A stretch of 8,504 nt of DNA from Pseudomonadales bacterium (GTDB lineage: Bacteria > Pseudomonadota > Gammaproteobacteria > Pseudomonadales > DT-91): the NCBI GenBank assembly GCA_013215025.1, contig JABSRR010000019.1, forward strand, positions 30,269 to 38,772, read 5' to 3'. Made by a program: the position numbers and the translations under genes. The notes beneath the pieces were generated by a model. The model was not told the DNA's origin. It made no database searches and saw only the letters and a program-made list of their open reading frames with translations. Below, one piece after another: positions 1-6,192 of the stretch; within the stretch, counting starts at the first letter, position 1; each line of letters starts with the position of its first letter.

Positions 1-867
1 GAAAAGGCTGCCGAAACTGGTGATCAGGTAAACATTGACTTTGAAGGCTTGAAAGATGGCGAGCCTTTTGAAGGCGGTACTGCGCAGGGTACCGATTTGG
101 TACTGGGCTCTGGCCAAATGATACCTGGTTTTGAAGATGGCTTATTAGCCGCGCAAGCGGGCGATGAAAAGTCTTTAGATCTGACTTTCCCTGAAGACTA
201 TCATGCAGAGGAGCTAAAAGGGCAGGCGGTTGTATTCAAGGTTAAGGTCAATTCTGTAAAGGCGCAGCAACTTCCTGAAATTGATGAAGAATTTATGAAA
301 AAGTTCGGCGTTGAAGAGGGTGGTGAAGAGGCGCTCAAGGTTGAAGTTGAGAAGAATATGTCGCGCGAGCTTAAGCAAGCGTTGAAAAATCGCGTCAAAA
401 CCCAAGTTATGGATGCGATGCTTGAAAAAAATAACGATGTTCAAGTGCCTTCGGCACTCATTGATCAAGAAATCTCTGCTATGCGTCAACAGATGATGCA
501 ACAGTTTGGTGGACAGGCTCAGCAAATGAATCTTGATGAAAACTTACTCCCTGCGGAGTTGTTTCAAGACCAAGCTCAACGTCGCGTTAGCCTAGGCCTG
601 ATTTTGTCAAAAGCCATCGAAGATAAAGATTTGTCGGCCGATGATGACAAAGTGCGTGAAACGATCGAGGAAATTGCTTCAGCCTATGAGGCTGCCGATG
701 AAGTTATTGATTACTACTACAATAATGAGCAGCAATTGCAGCAGGTCAAAGCTTTGGTGCTTGAAGATATGGTTGTTGAAGCCTTGATGGCAGACGCTGA
801 TGTTTCTGATGAAGCCTTAAGCTATGAAGAGCTGATGAAACTTCAGCAACAACAACCGGGTATGTAA
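1..867 (+). CDS. tig: Trigger factor, 3' part (5' end outside window)
   Basis: Trigger factor is the ribosome-associated chaperone that shields nascent chains at the exit tunnel; its middle domain is an FKBP-type peptidyl-prolyl isomerase. The reading frame is open from base 1 and ends at TAA 865-867, giving 288 visible residues. The family is usually about 430 residues, so about 150 N-terminal residues, including the ribosome-binding domain, lie upstream. Visible residues 1 to about 87 are the FKBP domain, with the motif GQMIPGFEDG and then FPEDYHAEELKG. The remainder is the helical substrate-cradling C-terminal domain, with FGVEEG, NRVKTQ, RRVSLGL and IEEIASAYE matching E. coli from memory. 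A TTG at 49 could be taken for a start, but the frame and the homology continue upstream of it. The C terminus is glutamine-rich (four Q in a row, then PGM). It precedes clpP, as in most gammaproteobacteria, but a terminator separates the two. Identification is very secure; only the 5' end is missing. Confidence 0.97.
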   Translation, partial: EKAAETGDQVNIDFEGLKDGEPFEGGTAQGTDLVLGSGQMIPGFEDGLLAAQAGDEKSLDLTFPEDYHAEELKGQAVVFKVKVNSVKAQQLPEIDEEFMKKFGVEEGGEEALKVEVEKNMSRELKQALKNRVKTQVMDAMLEKNNDVQVPSALIDQEISAMRQQMMQQFGGQAQQMNLDENLLPAELFQDQAQRRVSLGLILSKAIEDKDLSADDDKVRETIEEIASAYEAADEVIDYYYNNEQQLQQVKALVLEDMVVEALMADADVSDEALSYEELMKLQQQQPGM

Positions 868-1019
868 CTCGATGACTGGTTGCCTTCCGAGGTGCTGCTA
901 GCTTTCAATAAAATAAGTGAATGTGTGAATAAGCTTTGAGCCTATATCGGTTTAAAGTGTGGGTCAAAAAATACACAAACTCTCGCTTTATCGATTTAAA
1001 AGCTTTCAATCCGAATTAG

Positions 1020-1055
1020 AAAACGGCTACACTCAAGTGTGGCCGTTTTTTGTTT
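1020..1055 (+). terminator. Intrinsic terminator of tig
   Basis: The left arm AAACGGC-T-ACAC (1021-1032) pairs with GTGT-G-GCCGTTT (1037-1048) around a TCAA loop. This makes a 12-bp stem with one T-G (U-G) pair. The T run starts at 1046 and continues as TTTTTTGTTT. It lies about 150 nt after the tig stop codon, so tig appears to end independently of clpP. Confidence 0.88.
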
Positions 1056-1144
1056 AAGGCTTTTGGATATCAATTATCTAATCTGCTAGGCTTTTTTTTG
1101 AGTATAAACGACATACATTTGCAGCATACACAGGAAATATTTTT
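1056..1144 (+). promoter_or_regulatory. Probable clpP promoter and leader region, exact promoter unclear
   Basis: With a terminator upstream and clpP downstream, the clpPX promoter should lie in this 89-bp stretch. Candidate -10 boxes are TCTAAT (1077-1082) and TATAAA (1103-1108), but neither has a convincing -35 box at 16-18 bp. No sigma32-type CCCCAT box is visible. A run of eight T at 1092-1099 precedes the TATAAA. The ribosome binding site AGGA (1132-1135) lies 9 nt before the clpP ATG. The region is placed by context; the promoter itself is not resolved. Confidence 0.35.
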
Positions 1145-1774
1145 ATGAGTTCATTTGACCCCACTCGCTCAGATATCAACAACTTAGGCTTGGTGCCCAT
1201 GGTGATTGAGCAAACCGGTCGTGGCGAGCGTTCTTTTGATATTTATTCTCGCTTACTTAAGGAGCGGGTAATTTTCTGTGTCGGTCAAGTTGAAGATCAA
1301 ATGGCCAATTTGATTGTGGCTCAGCTGCTATTTTTAGAATCTGAAAACCCTGACAAAGATATCCATTTATACATTAATTCACCCGGCGGCTCTGTTACCG
1401 CGGGACTCTCGATTTATGACACTATGCAGTTCATAAAGCCTGATGTCAGCACTATCTGTCTAGGTCAAGCTGCGTCAATGGGCGCTGTATTATTAGCTGC
1501 TGGCGCGGCCGGTAAGCGTTATTGCTTACCCAATGCACGCACGATGATTCATCAGCCCTTAGGTGGTGCTCAAGGTCAATCCTCTGATATTCAAATTCAG
1601 GCGCAAGAAATCCTGTTAATCCGAGAAAAATTGAATCAAATCCTAGCAGATCACACCGGTCAATCGATGGATACCATTCACAATGATACCGATCGAGATA
1701 ATTTTATGAGTGCTGAGGCATCTAAGGCTTATGGCCTCGTTGACGATGTGTTGAATAAGCGCCCACAGGCATAA
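1145..1774 (+). CDS. clpP: ATP-dependent Clp protease proteolytic subunit ClpP
   Basis: ClpP is the serine peptidase of the cytosolic ClpXP and ClpAP machines. Two heptameric rings form a chamber that is fed unfolded substrate by the ATPase. The protein has 209 residues (E. coli ClpP has 207). The catalytic triad is visible at the same precursor positions as in E. coli: Ser111 in GQAASMGA, His136 in MIHQPLGG and Asp185 in DTDRDNF. The oxyanion-side glycine motif SPGGSVTAG is at 79-87. The first 14 residues differ from E. coli and correspond to the cleaved propeptide; the mature chain probably begins at Gly15 ([10 protein letters not shown]). The ATG at 1145 has AGGA 9 nt upstream and gives the full propeptide. 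clpX follows after 36 nt with no terminator, so the two form a clpPX operon, matching the assembly of the products into one protease. Nothing is truncated or odd. Confidence 0.98.
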   Translation: MSSFDPTRSDINNLGLVPMVIEQTGRGERSFDIYSRLLKERVIFCVGQVEDQMANLIVAQLLFLESENPDKDIHLYINSPGGSVTAGLSIYDTMQFIKPDVSTICLGQAASMGAVLLAAGAAGKRYCLPNARTMIHQPLGGAQGQSSDIQIQAQEILLIREKLNQILADHTGQSMDTIHNDTDRDNFMSAEASKAYGLVDDVLNKRPQA

Positions 1775-1810
1775 CACATACTTGGCATCTTCATTTAACA
1801 GAGAGAAATT

Positions 1811-3088
1811 ATGAGCGACGATACGACAAAAGATGGTGAAAACGGAAAACTTCTCTACTGCTCTTTTTGCGGTAAAAGTCAAAATGAGGTGAAAAAACTC
1901 ATCGCCGGACCATCAGTTTTCATTTGCGATGAGTGCGTTGACTTATGTAACGATATTATCCGTGAAGAGATTCAAGAGGCACAAACGGGTGAAAACATTG
2001 ATCGTTTACCGACACCTCAAGAAATTAGTAAAACCCTTGACGACTATGTGATTGGCCAATATCGAGCCAAGAAAGTGCTAGCTGTTGCTGTTTATAACCA
2101 TTACAAACGCCTGAACAATCAAGCTTCTAAGGAAGAGATTGAACTGGGTAAAAGTAATATCTTGCTGGTTGGACCTACCGGCTCAGGTAAAACGCTATTG
2201 GCACAAACCTTAGCTAGATTATTAGACGTGCCGTTTACGATTGCCGATGCAACGACGCTGACTGAGGCTGGCTATGTTGGCGAAGACGTTGAAAACATCA
2301 TTCAAAAGTTACTGCAGAACTGTGATTATGATGTTGAAAAGGCACAGCGAGGCATTATCTACGTCGATGAAATTGACAAGATCTCACGCAAATCCGATAA
2401 CCCATCGATTACCCGTGATGTTTCTGGTGAAGGCGTACAGCAGGCTTTGCTTAAGTTGATTGAGGGAACAGTGGCATCAATTCCGCCGCAAGGTGGACGT
2501 AAGCACCCACAACAAGAGTTTTTACAAGTCGACACCTCGAATATCCTCTTTATCTGTGGTGGCGCTTTTGCCGGCTTAGACAAGGTGATCCGTGATCGAA
2601 GTGAAAAAGGCGGCATCGGCTTTGGCGCTGAAATCAAGAGCAAAGAAGAAGATAAAGCCTTTGGTGATGTTCTCGTGGATCTTGAAACCGAAGATTTAGT
2701 GCGTTACGGCCTGATTCCAGAATTTGTCGGTCGTTTACCCGTTGTTGCGACGCTTGAAGAGCTTGACCAGGATGCTTTAATCAATATTCTGACAGAACCA
2801 AAAAATGCATTAACCAAGCAATATGCTCGTCTATTTGATATGGAAGGTGTTGAGCTTGATTTTCGAGAAGATGCACTTCGTGCAATTGCTGCCAAAGCCA
2901 TGGATCGTAAGACCGGTGCTCGTGGTTTGCGTTCGATTCTTGAGAATGTGTTACTGGATACCATGTACGATATTCCATCAGCCGAAAACGTGGCGAAAGT
3001 TGTCATTGATGAGTCGATGGTCAACGGCGATTCAGAGCCTCTATTGGTCTATCAGCAAGACGATAAAAAAGCCGCTGCTGATGAATAG
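1811..3088 (+). CDS. clpX: ATP-dependent Clp protease ATP-binding subunit ClpX
   Basis: ClpX is the hexameric AAA+ unfoldase that recognises tagged proteins (ssrA and other terminal degrons), unfolds them with ATP and threads them into ClpP. It has 425 residues against 424 in E. coli. The N-terminal zinc-binding dimerisation domain has Cys17, Cys20, Cys39 and Cys42. The AAA+ module shows Walker A GPTGSGKT (121-128), pore loop GYVG (154-157), Walker B IIYVDEID (182-189, catalytic Glu187), the RKH loop (230-232), the ClpP-docking IGF loop (269-271), an arginine finger at about Arg308, and sensor 2 GAR with Arg371. Every element needed for ATPase activity, substrate entry and ClpP binding is therefore present. 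The ATG at 1811 is preceded by a purine-rich GAGAGAA. The gene lies 36 nt after clpP in the same transcription unit and is closed by the terminator at 3123-3148. Confidence 0.98.
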   Translation: MSDDTTKDGENGKLLYCSFCGKSQNEVKKLIAGPSVFICDECVDLCNDIIREEIQEAQTGENIDRLPTPQEISKTLDDYVIGQYRAKKVLAVAVYNHYKRLNNQASKEEIELGKSNILLVGPTGSGKTLLAQTLARLLDVPFTIADATTLTEAGYVGEDVENIIQKLLQNCDYDVEKAQRGIIYVDEIDKISRKSDNPSITRDVSGEGVQQALLKLIEGTVASIPPQGGRKHPQQEFLQVDTSNILFICGGAFAGLDKVIRDRSEKGGIGFGAEIKSKEEDKAFGDVLVDLETEDLVRYGLIPEFVGRLPVVATLEELDQDALINILTEPKNALTKQYARLFDMEGVELDFREDALRAIAAKAMDRKTGARGLRSILENVLLDTMYDIPSAENVAKVVIDESMVNGDSEPLLVYQQDDKKAAADE

Positions 3089-3093
3089 TTAAC

Positions 3094-3111
3094 TAGACTG
3101 TTTGCAGTCTA
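3094..3111 (+). other. Small hairpin just after the clpX stop codon
   Basis: TAGACTG (3094-3100) and CAGTCTA (3105-3111) form a perfect 7-bp stem with a TTTG loop, starting 5 nt after the clpX TAG. It has no T tract of its own and stands 11 nt before the main terminator hairpin. It may protect the transcript's 3' end or simply extend the terminator region. The structure is seen; the role is inferred. Confidence 0.5.
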
Positions 3112-3122
3112 TCTATTTTACT

Positions 3123-3148
3123 AAAACGGCACGCAGTGCCGTTTTTTT
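3123..3148 (+). terminator. Intrinsic terminator of clpPX
   Basis: AAAACGGCAC (3123-3132) and GTGCCGTTTT (3136-3145) form a perfect 10-bp stem around GCA. The run of seven T is at 3142-3148. It ends the clpPX unit before the separate lon promoter. The outer stem AAAACGGC/GCCGTTTT is the same as in the tig terminator. Confidence 0.9.
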
Positions 3149-3164
3149 ATGGGCTTTTGGTCTA

Positions 3165-3177
3165 TATTAAGTTAATA
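3165..3177. repeat. 13-bp palindrome abutting the lon -35 box
   Basis: TATTAA-G-TTAATA is a perfect inverted repeat with a single central base. It ends one base before the CTTGAA of the sigma32-like lon promoter. It could be an operator or part of an AT-rich upstream element. It is short and AT-only in its arms, so chance is possible. Confidence 0.35.
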
Positions 3178-3178
3178 G

Positions 3179-3205
3179 CTTGAATTTTTCTTATTTGCCC
3201 CAATT
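3179..3205 (+). promoter_or_regulatory. Sigma32-like heat-shock promoter of lon
   Basis: CTTGAA (3179-3184) is followed after 13 bp by CCCCAATT (3198-3205). This resembles the E. coli sigma32 consensus, CTTGAA then 13-17 bp then CCCCATNT. Transcription would start near 3212, leaving a leader of roughly 27 nt before the lon ATG. lon is a known sigma32-dependent gene in E. coli, which supports the reading. The boxes are seen; the sigma factor is inferred. Confidence 0.75.
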
Positions 3206-3238
3206 ACTGAAACACCACGCAATCGAAAAGAGAAGACT

Positions 3239-5647
3239 ATGTCGATACAAGAAGCCGAAGTAAGCTTACCACTATTACCCTTGCGCGATGTTGTTGTATA
3301 CCCGCATATGGTGTTGCCATTATTCGTCGGCCGAGAATCTTCCATTAAAGCGCTTGAGTCGGCTATGGCTGATACAAAAGAGGTTTTGTTAGTGGCGCAG
3401 AAAGATGCCTCTGACGATGATCCCAAACAGGCTGACTTATTCGAAGTTGGCACCGTTGCGACTATTTTGCAGCTGCTGAAATTACCTGATGGTACCGTTA
3501 AAGTGCTTGTGGAGGGCAGCGATAGAGCTAAGTTGCTTCGACTAGAAACAGAGCAAGACTTTGTCATGGCTACCGCCCAGTATCTCGAGCAAGATTCTGA
3601 GGCATCACAATCTGATGTATTGATGAAAACCGTGCTTAATCAGTTTGAACAATATGTCAATCTAGGCAAAAAAGTTGCTAACGATGTTCTTAATTCTGTC
3701 AGTGAAATTGAACAGGCCGATCGTCTAGCCGATACCATAGCTTCACACTTGGTCATTCCTATTGAGAAAAAGCAGGAGCTGCTAGAAATTACCTCGATTG
3801 CGCAACGCTTAGAACATCTGATTGCGCTTTTAGATGCAGAAATCGACTTGTTTCAAATTGAGAAACGTATTCGCGGTCGTGTTAAAAAACAAATGGAAAA
3901 GAGTCAGCGCGAATATTATTTAAACGAACAAATTAAAGCGATTCAAAAAGAGCTGGGTGATCTTGATGAAGCTGCGCCGAATGAAATTGAAGAGTTTAAT
4001 CAGAAAATTGATGCAGCAGGTATGCCTGAGCCAGCGGCTCAAAAAGCGAAGTCAGAGTTGGCTAAATTAAAAATGATGTCGCCGATGTCAGCTGAGGCCT
4101 CGGTAATTCGCACCTATCTTGATTGGATGGTTCAAGTACCTTGGCAATCGCGCTCTAAAGTAAGATTAGATTTAAACCGTGCTGATAAAATTCTTAATCA
4201 AGATCATTTTGGTTTAGATGAGGTTAAAGAGCGTATTCTTGAGTTTTTAGCGGTGCAAAAGCGGGTTAAAACCATAAAAGGTCCGGTGCTTTGTTTAGTT
4301 GGCCCGCCTGGTGTTGGTAAAACCTCGTTAGGTGAATCTATCGCCAAAGCGACGAATCGTGAATTTGTTAGAATGGCCTTGGGTGGTGTGCGAGATGAAG
4401 CTGAAATCCGCGGCCATCGACGCACCTATATTGGCTCAATGCCAGGTAAGTTAATTCAAAAAATGTCGAAAGTTGGCGTTAAAAACCCTTTATTTCTATT
4501 AGATGAAATCGACAAAATGGGTATGGATCATCGTGGCGATCCTGCATCAGCTTTACTTGAGGTGTTAGACCCTGCGCAAAATCACACCTTTAATGATCAC
4601 TATTTAGAGTCAGATTTTGATTTATCTGAGGTGATGTTTATTTGTACTGCGAACTCTATGAATATTCCTGCGCCATTATTAGACCGTATGGAAGTTATTC
4701 GCATTCCTGGTTATACCGAGGATGAAAAGCTTAATATCGCGCAACGTTATTTGATTCCTAAGCAGCAAAAAAATCACGGACTTAAAAAAGGCGAACTTGC
4801 GATAGATGAGCCGGCCATTCGTGATGTTGTTCGTTACTATACTAAAGAGGCGGGGGTTCGAAACTTAGAGCGTGAATTTGCGAAAATTGCCCGTAAAGTG
4901 GTCAAAACGTTGACCGTGGGTAATAAGAAAGATAAACAAATTGCGGTAGATAAAGATAATTTATCAGACTTTTTAGGCGTGCAAAAATTTGACTACGGTA
5001 AGGTTGAGGCTGAGAACCAGGTTGGCTTAGTGACGGGTTTAGCATGGACCCAAGTAGGTGGCGAGTTGCTGAATATTGAAGCAGTGACGGTACCTGGTAA
5101 GGGTATGCATGTGAAAACTGGCTCGCTGGGCGATGTTATGCAGGAGTCGATTCAAACTGCGATGACGGTAGTTCGCTCGCGTGCACAAAGCTTAGGTATA
5201 CCAGCGAATTTTCTGCTACGAAATGATTTGCATATTCATATGCCTGAGGGAGCGACACCGAAGGACGGACCAAGCGCTGGCATTGGCATGTCAACTGCGA
5301 TGGTATCGGTGCTGACGGGTATCCCGGTTCGTAAAGATGTCGCCATGACGGGTGAGATTACTTTACGTGGCCAAGTCTTACGCATTGGTGGTTTGAAAGA
5401 GAAGCTGCTGGCTGCGCACCGTGGTGGCATTAAAACCGTGATCATTCCGTTTGAAAATGAGCGTGATCTGGCGGAAATTCCTGAGAATATTTTGAGCAGC
5501 TTGGCGATTAAACCGGTTCGCTGGTTAGATGAAGTTTTAGATATTGCCCTTGAGCATTTACCTGAGCCGCTAAGTGATGAGGATTATTTAGAGGGCATGG
5601 AGCTCAGTTCGTCGTCCAGTAGCATGTCCGCAGGGCATACGCATTAA
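3239..5647 (+). CDS. lon: ATP-dependent protease Lon (La)
   Basis: Lon is a homohexameric cytosolic AAA+ protease that degrades misfolded proteins and selected regulators. It has 802 residues against 784 in E. coli. The N-terminal substrate-binding domain spans about 10-205, followed by a helical linker. The AAA+ domain shows Walker A GPPGVGKT (355-362), a pore-loop Tyr397 in TYIGSMPG, Walker B LFLLDEID (418-425), Arg483 in LLDRM and sensor-2 Arg541. The protease domain carries the catalytic dyad Ser679 in PKDGPSAG and Lys722 in [10 protein letters not shown]. The extra length is mostly a C-terminal tail after about residue 775, with acidic residues, six serines in a row (790-795) and the ending AGHTH. 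The ATG at 3239 has a modest AAGAG 6 nt upstream. A sigma32-like promoter precedes it and a terminator follows it, so lon is probably transcribed alone. hupB comes next; in E. coli its product is a Lon substrate. Confidence 0.98.
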   Translation: MSIQEAEVSLPLLPLRDVVVYPHMVLPLFVGRESSIKALESAMADTKEVLLVAQKDASDDDPKQADLFEVGTVATILQLLKLPDGTVKVLVEGSDRAKLLRLETEQDFVMATAQYLEQDSEASQSDVLMKTVLNQFEQYVNLGKKVANDVLNSVSEIEQADRLADTIASHLVIPIEKKQELLEITSIAQRLEHLIALLDAEIDLFQIEKRIRGRVKKQMEKSQREYYLNEQIKAIQKELGDLDEAAPNEIEEFNQKIDAAGMPEPAAQKAKSELAKLKMMSPMSAEASVIRTYLDWMVQVPWQSRSKVRLDLNRADKILNQDHFGLDEVKERILEFLAVQKRVKTIKGPVLCLVGPPGVGKTSLGESIAKATNREFVRMALGGVRDEAEIRGHRRTYIGSMPGKLIQKMSKVGVKNPLFLLDEIDKMGMDHRGDPASALLEVLDPAQNHTFNDHYLESDFDLSEVMFICTANSMNIPAPLLDRMEVIRIPGYTEDEKLNIAQRYLIPKQQKNHGLKKGELAIDEPAIRDVVRYYTKEAGVRNLEREFAKIARKVVKTLTVGNKKDKQIAVDKDNLSDFLGVQKFDYGKVEAENQVGLVTGLAWTQVGGELLNIEAVTVPGKGMHVKTGSLGDVMQESIQTAMTVVRSRAQSLGIPANFLLRNDLHIHMPEGATPKDGPSAGIGMSTAMVSVLTGIPVRKDVAMTGEITLRGQVLRIGGLKEKLLAAHRGGIKTVIIPFENERDLAEIPENILSSLAIKPVRWLDEVLDIALEHLPEPLSDEDYLEGMELSSSSSSMSAGHTH

Positions 5648-5665
5648 GCCCAATTTAGCCCCCTC

Positions 5666-5709
5666 TGAGCCCAGACTGATAGCCTAATTGCTATCAGTTG
5701 CTCATTTTT
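5666..5709 (+). terminator. Intrinsic terminator of lon
   Basis: A 9-bp stem, ACTGATAGC (5675-5683) with GCTATCAGT (5690-5698) and loop CTAATT, sits on a lower stem TGAGC (5666-5670) with GCTCA (5700-5704). A small asymmetric internal loop separates the two. Five T follow at once (5705-5709). The T run is short, so termination may be less complete than at the other sites. Confidence 0.7.
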
Positions 5710-5720
5710 AGTCCTAATTT

Positions 5721-5748
5721 GAAAAAAACCATAAATCTCTGTTTTTTC
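5721..5748 (+). promoter_or_regulatory. A-tract and T-tract upstream of the hupB promoter
   Basis: A run of seven A (5722-5728) and a run of six T (5742-5747) have starts 20 bp apart, about two helical turns, and end 5 bp before the -35 box. They could act as an UP element for RNA polymerase or as bent DNA bound by nucleoid proteins. The tracts are seen; the role is inferred. Confidence 0.4.
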
Positions 5749-5751
5749 TGG

Positions 5752-5781
5752 TTGACCCAACTAAGAAGCCTTTGGTATAAA
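5752..5781 (+). promoter_or_regulatory. Sigma70-type promoter of hupB
   Basis: TTGACC (5752-5757) and TATAAA (5776-5781) are separated by 18 bp, and each matches the consensus at five of six bases. Transcription would start near 5788, giving a leader of about 45 nt. A small inverted repeat TTTCG-AGA-CGAAA (5791-5803) lies near the predicted 5' end. Confidence 0.72.
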
Positions 5782-5821
5782 GTTTTACTCTTTCGAGACG
5801 AAAAACAATAACGTAACCATT

Positions 5822-5827
5822 GAGGGG
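5822..5827 (+). promoter_or_regulatory. Ribosome binding site fixing the GTG start of hupB
   Basis: GAGGGG ends 6 nt before the GTG at 5834. No ATG lies in frame nearby, and the HU family begins M-N-K-S at exactly this codon, so the GTG start is well supported. Confidence 0.8.
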
Positions 5828-5833
5828 AAAAGC

Positions 5834-6106
5834 GTGAATAAATCGGAATTGATTGATGCAATTGCAAGCTCAGCAGACTTATCAAAGGCTTCGGCTGGTC
5901 GTGCACTGGATGCCGTCGTTGAGTCAGTAACAGATGCATTAAAAAGTGGCGACAGTGTTTCTTTAGTCGGCTTTGGTGTGTTCTCTGTTAAAGAGCGTGC
6001 TGCTCGCACTGGTCGTAACCCACAGACTGGCGAAGAGATTCAAATTAAAGCGGCTAAAGTGCCAAGCTTTAAAGCAGGTAAAGCACTTAAAGACGCAGTC
6101 AACTAA
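5834..6106 (+). CDS. hupB: DNA-binding protein HU-beta
   Basis: HU is a small histone-like protein that binds and bends DNA as a dimer and helps organise the nucleoid. The product has 90 residues, the exact family length, and starts at GTG. Helices at the N terminus ([21 protein letters not shown]) form the dimer core. The beta-arm signature runs through [18 protein letters not shown], with the DNA-intercalating Pro63 in RNPQTGEEI. It ends [14 protein letters not shown], almost the same as E. coli HU-beta from memory. Position between lon and ppiD also identifies it as hupB rather than hupA. It has its own sigma70-type promoter, a strong ribosome binding site and a strong terminator, as expected for an abundant protein made from a single-gene transcript. 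Confidence 0.97.
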   Translation: MNKSELIDAIASSADLSKASAGRALDAVVESVTDALKSGDSVSLVGFGVFSVKERAARTGRNPQTGEEIQIKAAKVPSFKAGKALKDAVN

Positions 6107-6124
6107 ACACAATTCATTACTGCT

Positions 6125-6165
6125 AAAAAACGCACCAGCAGTTTTACTGATGGTGCGTTTTTTTT
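6125..6165 (+). terminator. Strong intrinsic terminator of hupB
   Basis: AAAAAACGCACCA (6125-6137) pairs with TGGTGCGTTTTTT (6151-6163). An inner CAG (6139-6141)/CTG (6147-6149) extends the stem past a G-A mismatch to a TTTTA loop. Eight T run from 6158 to 6165. The ppiD ATG is only 27 nt further on, so the hairpin would sit in the leader of any read-through ppiD transcript. Confidence 0.92.
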
Positions 6166-6192
6166 GTTGTGGCAAAGCGTAGTAGGTAAATT

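Noticed and set aside
49..51. TTG as a possible start of the first gene
   Set aside because: The frame is open upstream to base 1 and the residues before it (VNIDFEG) match the trigger factor FKBP domain, so the gene is cut by the window edge, not short.
2704..3024. 106-codon open frame on the - strand inside clpX
   Set aside because: It lies wholly within the conserved clpX coding sequence and has no family resemblance.
3172..3567. 131-codon open frame on the - strand across the lon promoter and 5' end
   Set aside because: It is antisense to lon, Ser/Thr-rich with no recognisable domain, and it covers the lon promoter; it is best explained as a shadow of the coding strand.
5963..6175. Open frames overlapping hupB and its terminator on both strands
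   Set aside because: HU-beta is unmistakable in its own frame; the overlapping frames have no support and run through the terminator hairpin.
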